Part shown: positions 10,702 to 20,374 of the stretch, in pieces
Layout of the letters: every line of letters starts with the position of its first letter
How positions within the stretch are numbered: the first letter of the stretch is position 1
Made by a program: the position numbers and the translations under genes
Origin: Planosporangium thailandense
Lineage (GTDB): Bacteria > Actinomycetota > Actinomycetes > Mycobacteriales > Micromonosporaceae
NCBI RefSeq assembly: GCF_011947195.1
Contig: NZ_JAATVY010000022.1
Coordinates: forward strand, 31,506-95,505
Direction: 5' to 3'
DNA length: 64,000 nucleotides
The notes under the pieces: model-generated
Seen by the model: only the letters and a program-made list of their open reading frames with translations
Told to the model about the DNA's origin: nothing
Database searches by the model: none

Positions 10702-11646
10702 TCAGCCGGCGGCATCCAGCCGGTCGCGTTGGGCATCGGTCAGGCGCAGGGACACGCCGGCGATCGCCTCGTCCAACTGATCGGGGCTGCTCACTCCCAC
10801 GATCGGGGTCACCGCCGGCCGTCCGCCGGTCAACCAGGCGAGCACCACCTGGTTGCGGCTCACCCCGATCTCGCCGGCCACGTCGTCGAGCGCCGCGAGC
10901 CGGCGCGCCGTTCCCGGGTGGTCGTAGCTGTCCGGCAACGGCCGGTCCGCCCGCGTGTACGCGCCGCTCAGCAGCGTGCGGTACGCCCACAGCGCCAGGC
11001 CCTCGGTCGCAGCGTAATCGAGCGTCTCGTCGGTCGCCGTACCGAACCGGTGGTTGGGATCCAACCGGATATCCGGCCTGGCCGACAGGTACGTGTGGTG
11101 CAGTTGCAGTGCGCGGTAGGCCGCCCGGCCGTCGGCGGCGGCGGCGAGCCTACGCGCCTGTTCCACCCGCCACACCGGGTGGTTCGACGCGCCCAGTTGG
11201 AGCACGGAGCCCGCCTCGACCAGTCCGGCCAGCGCGCCGACCGTCTCCACCAGCGGGACGGACCGGTCCTCCATGTGCGCCCAGTACAGGTCGATGTGGT
11301 CGGTGCGCAGCCGGCGCAGGCTGGTCTGGCAGCCGGACCTGATGGTGTCGGCCGACAGACCCTCCCGGTGCCGCGGCCACTGGCCCGCGGCGGTCGGCTC
11401 CGCGCCGACCTTGGTGCTGATGAACACCCGGTCCCGCATGCCGGGCCGGGCCGCGAGCCAGGCGCCGATGACCCGCTCGCTCGCGCCGCCCGTACCGATC
11501 GGGCCTTCCCAGAAGCAGTAGCAGTTGGCCGTGTCGATCATCGTGCCGCCGGCGTCGACGAACCGGTCCAGCAGGTTGAATGAGGTCCGCTCATCCTGTC
11601 GGGTGCCGAAGAACATCGCTCCCAGGGCGAGGTTCAGTCGCTCCAC
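10702..11646 (-). CDS. Aldo/keto reductase
   Basis: NADPH-dependent TIM-barrel oxidoreductase. 314 residues. The active-site Asp/Tyr region is DTANCYCFWEG, the Lys is in FISTKVG, and the catalytic His is in LYWAHMED. The C-terminal cofactor-binding segment is ITPIVG-like (VTPIVGVSSPDQLDEAIAG). The GTG start follows AAAGGAGG 4 nt upstream. It is divergent from a MerR-type regulator with a perfect 20-bp palindrome between, so the pair is very likely a regulator and its target. The natural substrate is unknown. Confidence 0.92.
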   Translation of the reverse strand: MERLNLALGAMFFGTRQDERTSFNLLDRFVDAGGTMIDTANCYCFWEGPIGTGGASERVIGAWLAARPGMRDRVFISTKVGAEPTAAGQWPRHREGLSADTIRSGCQTSLRRLRTDHIDLYWAHMEDRSVPLVETVGALAGLVEAGSVLQLGASNHPVWRVEQARRLAAAADGRAAYRALQLHHTYLSARPDIRLDPNHRFGTATDETLDYAATEGLALWAYRTLLSGAYTRADRPLPDSYDHPGTARRLAALDDVAGEIGVSRNQVVLAWLTGGRPAVTPIVGVSSPDQLDEAIAGVSLRLTDAQRDRLDAAG

Positions 11647-11683
11647 CGTGCCTCCTTTGTCGTCGTAGGTGTTTCAGGCTGGT

Positions 11684-11703
11684 ACCTGGAGCGCGCTCCA
11701 GGT
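11684..11703 (-). promoter_or_regulatory. MerR-type operator/promoter between reductase and regulator
   Basis: Perfect 20-bp palindrome (ACCTGGAGCG followed by its complement) in the divergent gap. On the reductase strand it overlaps a -35-like TTGACC (11706-11701). MerR-family activators bind such dyads in the spacer next to TTGACC. The palindrome lies 38 bp upstream of the reductase start, so that gene is the expected target. Confidence 0.8.
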
Positions 11704-11759
11704 CAAGCGCGGCGGAAAGGGGTTGGCAGGGCGGGAACGTGCGGGCAGGGTGTGACGCC

Positions 11760-12122
11760 ATGGGGAGCTACGCACCGGGCGAGGCCGCCGAGAGGAGCGG
11801 CTTCTCCCTCGACACCCTGCGCTACTACGAGCGCATCGGCCTGCTCACCTCGGTACGGCGCACCGCCGGGGGACAGCGCGTCTTCACCGACGACGACCTC
11901 AGCTGGCTGGGCATCCTGCGGTGCCTGCGTGACACGGGCATGCCGATCGCCCGGATGTGCCGCTACGCGGAGCTCAGCCGGGGCGGCGAGGAGACCATGC
12001 CGGAACGGCTGGCCCTGCTGGCGGAGCACGACCGGGCGGTCGAGCGGCAGATCGCGCGGCTACGGGCCCAGCAGGAGCACATCAGGGAAAAGATCCGGTA
12101 CTACCGCACGCACGCCGTCTGA
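11760..12122 (+). CDS. MerR family transcriptional regulator
   Basis: 120-residue regulator. The winged helix-turn-helix is at the N-terminus (YAPGEAAERSGFSLDTLRYY, then ERIGLLTSVRRTAGGQRVFT), followed by the coiled-coil dimerisation helix (ERLALLAEHDRAVERQIARL). There is no C-terminal effector domain and no Cys pair, so it resembles the short MerR proteins that sit beside aldo/keto reductase genes. Its ATG is 57 bp from the operator palindrome; longer in-frame upstream sequence was rejected because it crosses that operator. Confidence 0.92.
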   Translation: MGSYAPGEAAERSGFSLDTLRYYERIGLLTSVRRTAGGQRVFTDDDLSWLGILRCLRDTGMPIARMCRYAELSRGGEETMPERLALLAEHDRAVERQIARLRAQQEHIREKIRYYRTHAV

Positions 12123-12132
12123 GGTGACCCCG

Positions 12133-12163
12133 GACCTCCTCCGGCTACTGGCCGGAGGAGGTC
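12133..12163. terminator. Bidirectional hairpin between MerR gene and lipoprotein gene
   Basis: Perfect 13-bp stem (12133-12145 with 12151-12163), loop TACTG. It starts 10 nt after the MerR stop. On the other strand, the TAG stop of the lipoprotein gene lies at the loop edge (12145-12147), so its right arm encodes the last residues of that protein. There is no T-run on either side; GC-rich hairpins of this kind are common ends for convergent actinomycete genes. Confidence 0.7.
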
Positions 12164-12885
12164 GAGGTGGGCGCGGCGGCCGCCAGCAGCGAGTCGCCGG
12201 AGACGGGCGCCGGTGGCTGGACCGACGCGGGCGGCGGCGACACCGGCGCCGCGAGGACGAGCGTGCCGAAGTCGGCCTTCGCGCCGGTGAGCGTGCCGTC
12301 GGCGTCGTAGCAGTAGACACCGGGGTCGACCGGTGGGGTGAGCGCCGCCGAGTCGGACTCCACCGAGAAGCAGGTGCCCCGCGCTCCCGTCAGGAGCGGG
12401 GCGACCGCCACCGACAGCGCCGCCCGCCGGTCGGTGAGCGGGTCCAGCCAGTCGACGAACGGGTGCTGCACCCGCGGGTCGGCCCACGCCGGCAGCGACC
12501 CGTCCGGGGCCTTCGCGCACGCCGGGTTCGCACCGGAGGTCCGGCACTGGAACAGGCCGTCCTTGTCGCCGACGAGAGCGATGTCGGCCTTCCCGCCGAG
12601 CGCTCCGCCGGGGACGTCGACGCGCCACGAGCCGTCGCCGGCCAGGGCGACCGTGACGGTACGCGGCGCGCCCACCGTCGGGCGGTAGGTGTACCCGGCG
12701 GTGAAGCGGTGGTCCTTCGCCGTCGCGACCAGCCCGGCCAGCTGGGTGCGCGCGTCCAGCTGCGGCGCCGACGTGGCCGGCTGCTCATTTGCCGTGGTCG
12801 ATGGGGTGGCGGCCGGGGCGGCGCAGCCGCTTGTGATCACAGCCACCAGGACGAGGGGGACGGCCGGAGCCGTGAGGCGGCGCAT
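12145..12885 (-). CDS. Predicted lipoprotein of unknown function
   Basis: 246 residues from the ATG at 12885. The N-terminus RRLTAPAVPLVLVAVITSGC is a lipoprotein signal with Cys21 as the lipidation site, followed by a Ser/Thr/Ala linker. The domain has paired cysteines (FQCRTSGANPAC, GTCFSV, VYCYDADG) that may form disulfides outside the cell, and the C-terminus is Pro/Ala/Ser rich. Upstream in-frame extension to 13095 overlaps the lysC start and is rejected. I do not recognise a named family; similar lipoproteins of unknown role are common in this order. Confidence 0.8.
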   Translation of the reverse strand: MRRLTAPAVPLVLVAVITSGCAAPAATPSTTANEQPATSAPQLDARTQLAGLVATAKDHRFTAGYTYRPTVGAPRTVTVALAGDGSWRVDVPGGALGGKADIALVGDKDGLFQCRTSGANPACAKAPDGSLPAWADPRVQHPFVDWLDPLTDRRAALSVAVAPLLTGARGTCFSVESDSAALTPPVDPGVYCYDADGTLTGAKADFGTLVLAAPVSPPPASVQPPAPVSGDSLLAAAAPTSTSSGQ

Positions 12886-13052
12886 CGGGCCATTCTCACC
12901 GATGTGCCGGTCGGATGGTGGGAACGCCACTGCGGGCGGGTCCGGGCCGCCGGTACGCTCTCTGGAGTCCCACATGCGCCGCCGGCTGCGTGTCCGCACC
13001 GCAGACATCAGACCACCGGCGGCGTTGGCACGTGTGAAGGGAGCTGACCGAC

Positions 13053-14318
<1,266 letters not shown>

Positions 14319-14323
14319 CCTCC

Positions 14324-15382
14324 GTGCGCCAGCTGCCCACCCTGGCCGTGGTCGGGGCGACCGGAGCGGTCGGCGCCGTCATGTGCGAGCTGCTCTCGTC
14401 ACGCAGGAACGTGTGGGGCGAGATCCGGCTCATCGCGTCGGAGCGCTCGGCCGGTAGGACGGTCGTGGTCCGCGGCGAGGAGCTGACGGTACGGGCGCTG
14501 GCGCCGGAGGTCTTCGACGGCGTGGACGTCGCGATGTTCGACGTGCCGGACGAGGTCTCCGCGGAGTGGGCGCCGCTGGCCGCCAAGTACGGCGCCGTCG
14601 TGGTCGACAACTCGGGCGCGTTCCGGATGGACCCGGACGTGCCGCTGGTGGTGCCGGAGATCAACCCGGAGCAGGTGCGCAACCGGCCCAAGGGCATCAT
14701 CGCCAACGCCAACTGCACGACGCTCGCGATGATCGTCGCGATCGCGCCGCTGCACCGCGAGTACGGGCTCAAGGAGTTGGTGCTCGCCAGCTACCAGGCC
14801 GTCTCGGGCGCTGGCAAGGTGGGCATCGACACCCTGCTGGCACAGCTGGACAAGGTCGGCGGCGACCGTACGCTCGGCTCCCGCTCCGGCAACGTGCGCC
14901 AGGTCGTCGGCGACGACCTCGGCCCGTTCCCGGCGCCGCTGGCGCTCAACGTGGTCCCGTGGGCCGGCTCGCTGCGTGATGCCGGCTGGTCGAGCGAGGA
15001 GCTGAAGATGCGCAACGAGTCGCGCAAGATCCTCGGCCTGCCCGACCTGAAGGTCTCTGCGACCTGCGTACGCGTGCCCGTGGTGACCGGGCACTCGGTG
15101 GCGGTGCACGCGGTGTTCGGTACGGAGGTGGACGCCGAGGGCGCGCGCGAGGTGCTCCGCCACGCGCCGGGTGTGATCCTCGTCGACGATCCGGCGGCCG
15201 GCGAGTTCCCGATGCCGATCGACGCCGTGGGTACCGACCCGTCCTGGGTCGGCCGGATCCGGCGCTCGCTCGACGACCCGCGCGCGCTGGACCTGTTCGT
15301 GACCGGCGACAACCTGCGCAAGGGTGCGGCGCTGAACACCGCTCAGATCGCCGAACTGCTCGCGGCGGAGTTCTCCCGCTAG
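14324..15382 (+). CDS. asd: Aspartate-semialdehyde dehydrogenase
   Basis: Reduces aspartyl phosphate to aspartate semialdehyde, the step after LysC. 352 residues from the GTG at 14324, which lies 8 nt after GGAGG (14311-14315, in a near-perfect GGAGGTGA). A GTG at 14315 overlapping the lysC stop is the alternative. The NADP-binding motif is VVGATGAVG, the catalytic Cys131 is in NANCTT, and the active-site His is in VVTGHSVAVHAVF. It forms the conserved lysC-asd operon and ends in an intrinsic terminator. Confidence 0.97.
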   Translation: MRQLPTLAVVGATGAVGAVMCELLSSRRNVWGEIRLIASERSAGRTVVVRGEELTVRALAPEVFDGVDVAMFDVPDEVSAEWAPLAAKYGAVVVDNSGAFRMDPDVPLVVPEINPEQVRNRPKGIIANANCTTLAMIVAIAPLHREYGLKELVLASYQAVSGAGKVGIDTLLAQLDKVGGDRTLGSRSGNVRQVVGDDLGPFPAPLALNVVPWAGSLRDAGWSSEELKMRNESRKILGLPDLKVSATCVRVPVVTGHSVAVHAVFGTEVDAEGAREVLRHAPGVILVDDPAAGEFPMPIDAVGTDPSWVGRIRRSLDDPRALDLFVTGDNLRKGAALNTAQIAELLAAEFSR

Positions 15383-15407
15383 TCCACATCCCGCATATCG
15401 CGATCTC

Positions 15408-15437
15408 GGGCGTCCGGCTTGAAGCCGGGCGCCCTTT
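15408..15437 (+). terminator. Terminator of lysC-asd
   Basis: 11-bp stem with one G-U pair (15408-15418 with 15424-15434), 5-nt loop TTGAA, followed directly by TTTGTTGT. It lies 26 nt after the asd stop. Confidence 0.88.
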
Positions 15438-15457
15438 GTTGTCCCCGAATATTCTGA

Positions 15458-15500
15458 CAGCTACTCTCATTTTCTATTCACTATCAGATAGGAGTAGCTG
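15458..15500 (+). promoter_or_regulatory. Candidate TetR operator upstream of the MFS exporter
   Basis: An AT-rich stretch in otherwise GC-rich DNA. It has a perfect 9-bp inverted repeat CAGCTACTC (15458-15466) with GAGTAGCTG (15492-15500), and inside it a perfect 11-bp dyad CTATCAGATAG (15481-15491). The right part covers the exporter ribosome site GGAG (15491-15494), so a bound repressor would block initiation. The TetR gene immediately downstream of the exporter is the likely binder. Confidence 0.6.
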
Positions 15501-15502
15501 CC

Positions 15503-17014
15503 ATGTCTGCCACTCGTCGCTGGTGGGCGCTCGCCGCGATCATGCTCAGCATGCTGACCATCGGGTTCGACGCGACGATCCTCAACGTCGCGCTGCCCAC
15601 CCTCGCCACCGCGCTGCGCGCCGGCACCGATGGCCTGCAGTGGATCGTCAACGCGTACACCCTGGTCTTCGCCGGGCTGCTGTTGCCGATGGGCGCCCTC
15701 GGCGACCGGTACGGGCGCAAGCGCCTGCTACTCGTCGGGCTGGCGCTCTTCGGTGGGGCGTCGGTGGTCGCCACCTATGCCGGGTCGGTCGGCGCGTTGA
15801 TCGCCGCCCGCGCCCTCATGGGCCTCGCCGCCGCCGTGCTGACCCCGATCGGGATGGCCGTACTCCCGGTGATGTTCGCGCCGCACGAGCGGGCGAAGGC
15901 GATCTCGTACGCCGCTATCGGCATGGGCGTGGGCGTCCCGCTCGGCCCGATCATCGGCGGCTACCTGCTGCGCCACTTCTGGTGGGGTTCGATCTTCCTG
16001 GTCAACGTGCCGGTGGTGGTGTTCGCACTGCTCGCCATCGGCGCGCTGGTACCCGAGTCGCGAGATCCCGCGCCGCGCCGCGTGGACGCGCTCGGCGGCG
16101 CGCTGTCCACGCTGGGCCTGATCGGCTTCGTGTACGGGGTCATCGAGGTCCCGCGCCGCGGCTGGGGCGACCTGCTGGTGGTCGGGTCGATCGCGATCGG
16201 CGTCGCGCTGCTCGTTGCTTTCGTGGTCCGGGAGCGGCGTACCGCGGAACCGATGATCGACCTCTGGCTGTTCACCCGCCCGCGGTTCCTGTGGGGCGGC
16301 GTCGCGATGACCGTCGCGTCGTTCGCGCTGTTCGGGCTGCTGTTCGTGCTGCCGCAGTACCTGCAGGACGTGCGAGGTAACGACGCGCTCGGCACCGGGG
16401 TGCGGCTGCTGCCGATGATGGCGGGGCTGATCGTCGGTTCCCGGGTGAGCGAAGTGATCGGTCGCAGCCTCGGCGAGAAGGTACCGGTCACCGCCGGCCT
16501 GCTGGTCATCGCCGGTGGACTTGCCCTCGGCGCCACCACGGGCGTCGACAGCGGGTACGGGCTCGCGGCGAGCTGGCTGTCGATCGTGGGGTTGGGTACC
16601 GGCCTGACCCTCGCGCCCGCGATGGACGCGGTCCTCGGCGACCTGCCGCCCGAGCGCGCCGGCGCGGGCAGCGCCTTGACCATGGCACTGCGCCAGGTCG
16701 GTGGGGCGCTCGGCGTCGCGCTGCTGGGCAGCCTGCTGGCCGGCGCGTACGCCGACCGGGTCGTGGTGGCCGGCCTCCCCAGGCAGGCAGCGGACGCCGT
16801 CACGGGCTCCGTCGCGGGCGCTGTGGCCGTCGCCGGCCGGCTGCACGACACCGTGCTGGAGGCGAGCGCGCGGGCCGCGTACGTGCGCGCCATGGACCTC
16901 GTGCTGGTCGCCTGCGGCAGCGTGGCGCTGCTCGGGGCGGTACTCGCGGCCGTGTTCCTGCCGGCCCGTGCCACGCCGCCGGTCCCGGAGCGTGATCGGA
17001 TCACCGTCCGGTAG
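15503..17014 (+). CDS. MFS transporter, DHA2-type multidrug exporter
   Basis: Proton-driven exporter of the 14-segment drug:H+ antiporter-2 group. 503 residues. It begins RRWWALAAIMLSMLTIGFDA with segment 1; the DHA2 feature WIVNAYTLVFAGLLLPMGAL is followed by motif A GDRYGRKRLLL, and motif C-like Gly/Pro-rich sequence appears in segment 5. The ATG has GGAG 8 nt upstream. The TetR gene starts 15 nt after the stop, so the two form an operon with self-contained repression. The drug or metabolite exported is unknown. Confidence 0.93.
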   Translation: MSATRRWWALAAIMLSMLTIGFDATILNVALPTLATALRAGTDGLQWIVNAYTLVFAGLLLPMGALGDRYGRKRLLLVGLALFGGASVVATYAGSVGALIAARALMGLAAAVLTPIGMAVLPVMFAPHERAKAISYAAIGMGVGVPLGPIIGGYLLRHFWWGSIFLVNVPVVVFALLAIGALVPESRDPAPRRVDALGGALSTLGLIGFVYGVIEVPRRGWGDLLVVGSIAIGVALLVAFVVRERRTAEPMIDLWLFTRPRFLWGGVAMTVASFALFGLLFVLPQYLQDVRGNDALGTGVRLLPMMAGLIVGSRVSEVIGRSLGEKVPVTAGLLVIAGGLALGATTGVDSGYGLAASWLSIVGLGTGLTLAPAMDAVLGDLPPERAGAGSALTMALRQVGGALGVALLGSLLAGAYADRVVVAGLPRQAADAVTGSVAGAVAVAGRLHDTVLEASARAAYVRAMDLVLVACGSVALLGAVLAAVFLPARATPPVPERDRITVR

Positions 17015-17029
17015 GGGACAATCGTCGGC

Positions 17030-17635
17030 ATGGGCTCACCTGGGCTGCGGGAACGCAAGAAGCAGAAGACGCGCTGGGCGATCCAGGAGCATGCGCTGCG
17101 CCTGTTCGCCGAGCAGGGTTACGAGGCGACCACCGTGGAGCAGATCGCGGCCGCGGCGGAGGTGTCGCCCAGCACGTTCTTCCGCTACTTCCCGACCAAG
17201 GAGGACGTGGTCGTCCAGGACGAGTACGACCCGATGCTGATCTCGGCGTTGGAGTCCGCTCCGGCTGAGCTCGCGCCCGTGCCGGCGGTGCGGCACGCCA
17301 TCCACACCGCGTTCGCGCAGCTGGGCCCGGCTGACACCGCGAAGGTCCTGGAACGAGGGCGGCTGTCGATGTCGGTGCCCGCGCTGCGCGCCCGGGTCGT
17401 CGAGAACCTCACCGGAACGATCGACGTGCTCGCCGGCCCGCTGGCGCGCCGCTCGGGCCGGGAACCGGACGACTTCGCGGTACGCGCGCTTGCCGGCGCC
17501 TGTCTGGGCGCGCTGCTCGCAGCCGTGTTCGCCTGGCTCGAAAGCAACGGGGAGCAGGACCTGCCGGGACTGATCGACGAGGCGCTGGCCCATCTGGAGT
17601 CCGGGTTCCTCACCCAAGATCCGCGCAAGGCGTGA
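17030..17635 (+). CDS. TetR family transcriptional regulator
   Basis: 201-residue repressor. The N-terminal helix-turn-helix is at about residues 25-58 (ALRLFAEQGYEATTVEQIAA, then AAEVSPSTFFRYFPTKEDVV). The C-terminal ligand domain resembles the mycofactocin-type/AcrR_C group in having a helix LARRSGREPDDFAVRALAGA. Its ligand is presumably the substrate of the MFS exporter upstream. It converges with the XPB helicase gene. Confidence 0.93.
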   Translation: MGSPGLRERKKQKTRWAIQEHALRLFAEQGYEATTVEQIAAAAEVSPSTFFRYFPTKEDVVVQDEYDPMLISALESAPAELAPVPAVRHAIHTAFAQLGPADTAKVLERGRLSMSVPALRARVVENLTGTIDVLAGPLARRSGREPDDFAVRALAGACLGALLAAVFAWLESNGEQDLPGLIDEALAHLESGFLTQDPRKA

Positions 17636-17701
17636 CTTCTTGCTGCTGTCCGAGCGGCGGAAGCAGCACAGTGCGCACCATTGTGTAGATCTTGAGGGCC
17701 G

Positions 17702-19345
17702 TCACGCCGACAGCACGTCGTCGGCGTCGACGATGCTGTACGCGTAGCCCTGCTCGGCCAGGAACCGCTGCCGGTGCGCCGCGTACTCGGTGTCGATCGT
17801 GTCCCGCGCGACCACCGTGTAGAAGTGCGCCTGCCGCCCGTCGGCCTTCGGCCGCAGCACCCGGCCGAGGCGCTGCGCCTCCTCCTGCCGCGAGCCGTAC
17901 GTGCCCGACACCTGGATCGCCACGGCCGCCTCGGGCAGGTCGATCGAGAAGTTGCCGACCCGTGAGATCACCAGCGTGGACAGCTCGCCGGCACGGAAGG
18001 CGTCGAACAGCCGCTCGCGCTCCTTCGTCGTCGTCGCGCCCTGGACGACCGGCGCGTCGAGGTACTCGCTGAGCTGGTGCAACTGGTCGATATAGGCGCC
18101 GATCACGAGGACCTGATCGCCGGCGTGCTTGTCGACGATCGCCTTCACCACCGGCAGCTTGGTACGGGCCGTCGCGGCCATCCGGTACCGCTCCTCGGGC
18201 TCGGCCGTCGCGTACGCCATCCGCTCCTCTTCGGTCAGCGTGACCCGCACCTCGGTGCAGTCGGCCGGCGCGATCCAGCCCTGCGCCTCGATGTCCTTCC
18301 ACGGCGCGTCGTACCGCTTCGGGCCAATGAGGCTGAACACGTCGCCTTCGCGACCGTCCTCGCGGACGAGAGTGGCGGTGAGACCGAGCCGGCGGCGGGC
18401 CTGGAGGTCGGCGGTGAACCGGAAGATCGGCGCGGGAAGCAGGTGCACCTCGTCGTAGATGACCAGGCCCCAGTCGCGGGCGCTGAACAGGTCCAGGTGC
18501 GTGAACGCGCCGCCGCGACGGGACGTCAGCACCTGGTACGTGGCGATCGTGACAGGCCGGATCTCCTTGCGCTCCCCGGAGTACTCGCCGATCTCGTCCT
18601 CGGTCAGCGAGGTGCGCGCGAGCAGCTCACGCTTCCACTGGTGGCCGGCGACCGTGTTGGTCACCAGGATCAGGGTGGTCGCCTTGGCCTCCGCCATCGC
18701 GCCCGCCCCGACCATCGTCTTGCCCGCGCCGCACGGCAGCACGACCACGCCCGAACCGCCGGCCCAGAAGGAGTCGACCGCCTCGCGCTGGTACGAGCGC
18801 AGGCTCCAGCCGTCCTCCGTGAGGCTGATCGGGTGCGCCTCGCCGTCGACGTACCCGGCGAGGTCTTCGGCCGGCCAGCCCAGCTTGAGCAGCGCCTGCT
18901 TGAGGCGCCCCCGCTCGGACGGGTGCACCGCGACGGTGTCGGCGTCGACCTTCGCGCCGAGCATGCCGGCGAGCTTCTTGGACTTGGCGACCTCGATCAG
19001 CACCGCCCGGTCGGACGCCTGCAGGACCAGGCCGTGCGTGGGGTGGTTGGCCAGCTGCAGCCGGCCGTACCGGTCCATCGTCTCGGCGACATCGACCAGC
19101 AGCGCGTGCGGCACCGGGTAGCGCGAGAAGCGCAGCAGCGCGTCCACCACGCTCTCGGCGTCGTGCCCGGCGGCGCGGGCGTTCCACAGCCCGAGCGGCG
19201 TCAGCCGGTAGGTGTGCACGTGCTCGGGCGAGCGCTCCAGCTCCGCGAACGGCGCGATGGCCATGCGGCAGGCGCCGGCGTCCGGGTGGTCGACCTCGAG
19301 GAGCAGGGTCTTGTCGGACTGGACGATCAATGGGCCGTCGGTCAA
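17702..19345 (-). CDS. DNA repair helicase XPB
   Basis: Superfamily 2 helicase of the bacterial XPB group, 3'-5' DNA unwinding. 547 residues from a TTG at 19345, which has GGAGG 5 nt upstream and gives the typical opening LTDGPLIVQSDKTLLLEVDH; an ATG at 19468 is possible but adds 41 residues without homology signal. The N-terminal damage-recognition-like domain is followed by Walker A PCGAGKT, DEVH (VIYDEVHLLP), motif III LTATLVREDG, and motif VI QRLGRVLRP. A helicase-associated gene lies beyond the intervening L,D-transpeptidase gene on the same strand. Confidence 0.94.
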   Translation of the reverse strand: MTDGPLIVQSDKTLLLEVDHPDAGACRMAIAPFAELERSPEHVHTYRLTPLGLWNARAAGHDAESVVDALLRFSRYPVPHALLVDVAETMDRYGRLQLANHPTHGLVLQASDRAVLIEVAKSKKLAGMLGAKVDADTVAVHPSERGRLKQALLKLGWPAEDLAGYVDGEAHPISLTEDGWSLRSYQREAVDSFWAGGSGVVVLPCGAGKTMVGAGAMAEAKATTLILVTNTVAGHQWKRELLARTSLTEDEIGEYSGERKEIRPVTIATYQVLTSRRGGAFTHLDLFSARDWGLVIYDEVHLLPAPIFRFTADLQARRRLGLTATLVREDGREGDVFSLIGPKRYDAPWKDIEAQGWIAPADCTEVRVTLTEEERMAYATAEPEERYRMAATARTKLPVVKAIVDKHAGDQVLVIGAYIDQLHQLSEYLDAPVVQGATTTKERERLFDAFRAGELSTLVISRVGNFSIDLPEAAVAIQVSGTYGSRQEEAQRLGRVLRPKADGRQAHFYTVVARDTIDTEYAAHRQRFLAEQGYAYSIVDADDVLSA

Positions 19346-19480
19346 GGGGACCTCCGTGGAAGACAGACGTTCCAGTGTGGCACGGGGCGCCAGGACGGTG
19401 CCGGAGAAAGGTCCACTCCGCGTGCAACCTCCGACGGGGGCATGGGCGTCTTCAGTCACGACGGTCACGAGGAGGGACAG

Positions 19481-20326
19481 ATGGCAGGTAGGCGCAGGCC
19501 CTGGGGTGCGATCACGATGGGCGTGGTCGCCGTGGCCGTCGCGGTGGGGGCCGGGGCGTACGTGTTCGGGTCGGCCCGGGCGGCCGCCGCGCAGCAGCCG
19601 CTGCCGGGCGCCGCGGCCGGCGCGACGGGGGCGAGCACGTCACCCGACCCCGCCCCGTCCGGCTCCGGGAAGGCCACGCCGTCGCCCGCCGGGACGGCCG
19701 AGGCGGCGGTACCGCCCGGGTGCCTGGGCGGGGACCACCAGCGCGCTGTCGAGACCGCCCTGGCGCGGCTCGACGGCTACTCGTCCGTGGCGGTCGACGG
19801 CGTGCAGACGGCGCCGGACTGCGAGTTGATCAAGAAGTTCCAGACCAGGTACGGCATCAGCCCGGCCGCCGGCCGGGCGGGCCCCACCACCGCCGATGTC
19901 GCACGGCGGCTGGCCGCCAGCGCCGACGCCGACGAGCAGGGCAGGTGCCGGGTGCGTGGCACGGGGACGACGATCTGCGTCGACCTGACCCAGCAGACGG
20001 CGTGGGCCATCCGGGACGGCGCGCTGGTGTGGGGGCCGACGGTCGTGCGTACCGGCATGGGCGGCGGCTACCAGACCCCGACCGGCACGTACGAGATCTA
20101 CTCCCGGGCCGAGCGCGAGTGGTCCGTGCCCTACAAGGTCTGGCTGCCGTACTGGCAGGCGTTCAACGGTGGCATCGGTTTCCACGAGACCACCACGTAC
20201 CTCCACGACGGCTCGCTCGGTTCGCACGGCTGCGTCAACCTGCTGCACGCCGACGCGGTGGCGCTGTGGAACGCGGCCGGCGTCGGCGCGACCGTGAAGG
20301 TGTTCGGCAACCGCCCGGGTACGTGA
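19481..20326 (+). CDS. L,D-transpeptidase with peptidoglycan-binding domain
   Basis: Forms 3-3 cross-links in peptidoglycan or attaches proteins to it. 281 residues from the ATG at 19481 (GAGGAGGG upstream). A membrane anchor (AITMGVVAVAVAVGAGAYVF) is followed by an Ala/Pro/Ser-rich linker, a peptidoglycan-binding helix domain (CELIKKFQTRYGISPAAGR) and the YkuD domain with catalytic HxxTTYLHDG...GSHGCVNL. The gene lies between two - strand helicase-type genes. Its TGA stop is the first part of a 52-bp palindrome that also supplies the stop of the convergent gene. The open frame continues far upstream, antisense to XPB, which is not coding. Confidence 0.93.
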   Translation: MAGRRRPWGAITMGVVAVAVAVGAGAYVFGSARAAAAQQPLPGAAAGATGASTSPDPAPSGSGKATPSPAGTAEAAVPPGCLGGDHQRAVETALARLDGYSSVAVDGVQTAPDCELIKKFQTRYGISPAAGRAGPTTADVARRLAASADADEQGRCRVRGTGTTICVDLTQQTAWAIRDGALVWGPTVVRTGMGGGYQTPTGTYEIYSRAEREWSVPYKVWLPYWQAFNGGIGFHETTTYLHDGSLGSHGCVNLLHADAVALWNAAGVGATVKVFGNRPGT

Positions 20327-20374
20327 TCCTGAAGGATTTTCCGTGTCCCCGCACGGAAAATCCTTCAGGATCAC
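20323..20374. terminator. Perfect palindrome carrying both convergent stop codons (GATC-to-GATC 48 bp)
   Basis: Perfect 23-bp stem (20323-20345 with 20352-20374), loop TCCCCG. Its two ends each read GTGA outward-in: TGA at 20324-20326 stops the L,D-transpeptidase and the complementary TCA at 20371-20373 stops the helicase-associated gene. The inner part from GATC (20325) to GATC (20372) is exactly 48 bp, the same length as the five GATCTTGGAC-type elements, but the interior differs (GATCCTGAAGG...). The arms include TTTT/AAAA runs, so it can end transcription both ways. Confidence 0.85.

Noticed and set aside
17641..17671. TGCTGCTGTCCG...CGGAAGCAGCA as a terminator between TetR and XPB genes
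   Set aside because: The arms pair only with a bulge and no T-run follows; too weak to list.
18077..19480. 468-codon in-frame extension before the L,D-transpeptidase
   Set aside because: It runs antisense through XPB, has no protein motifs, and a good ribosome site precedes the ATG at 19481.
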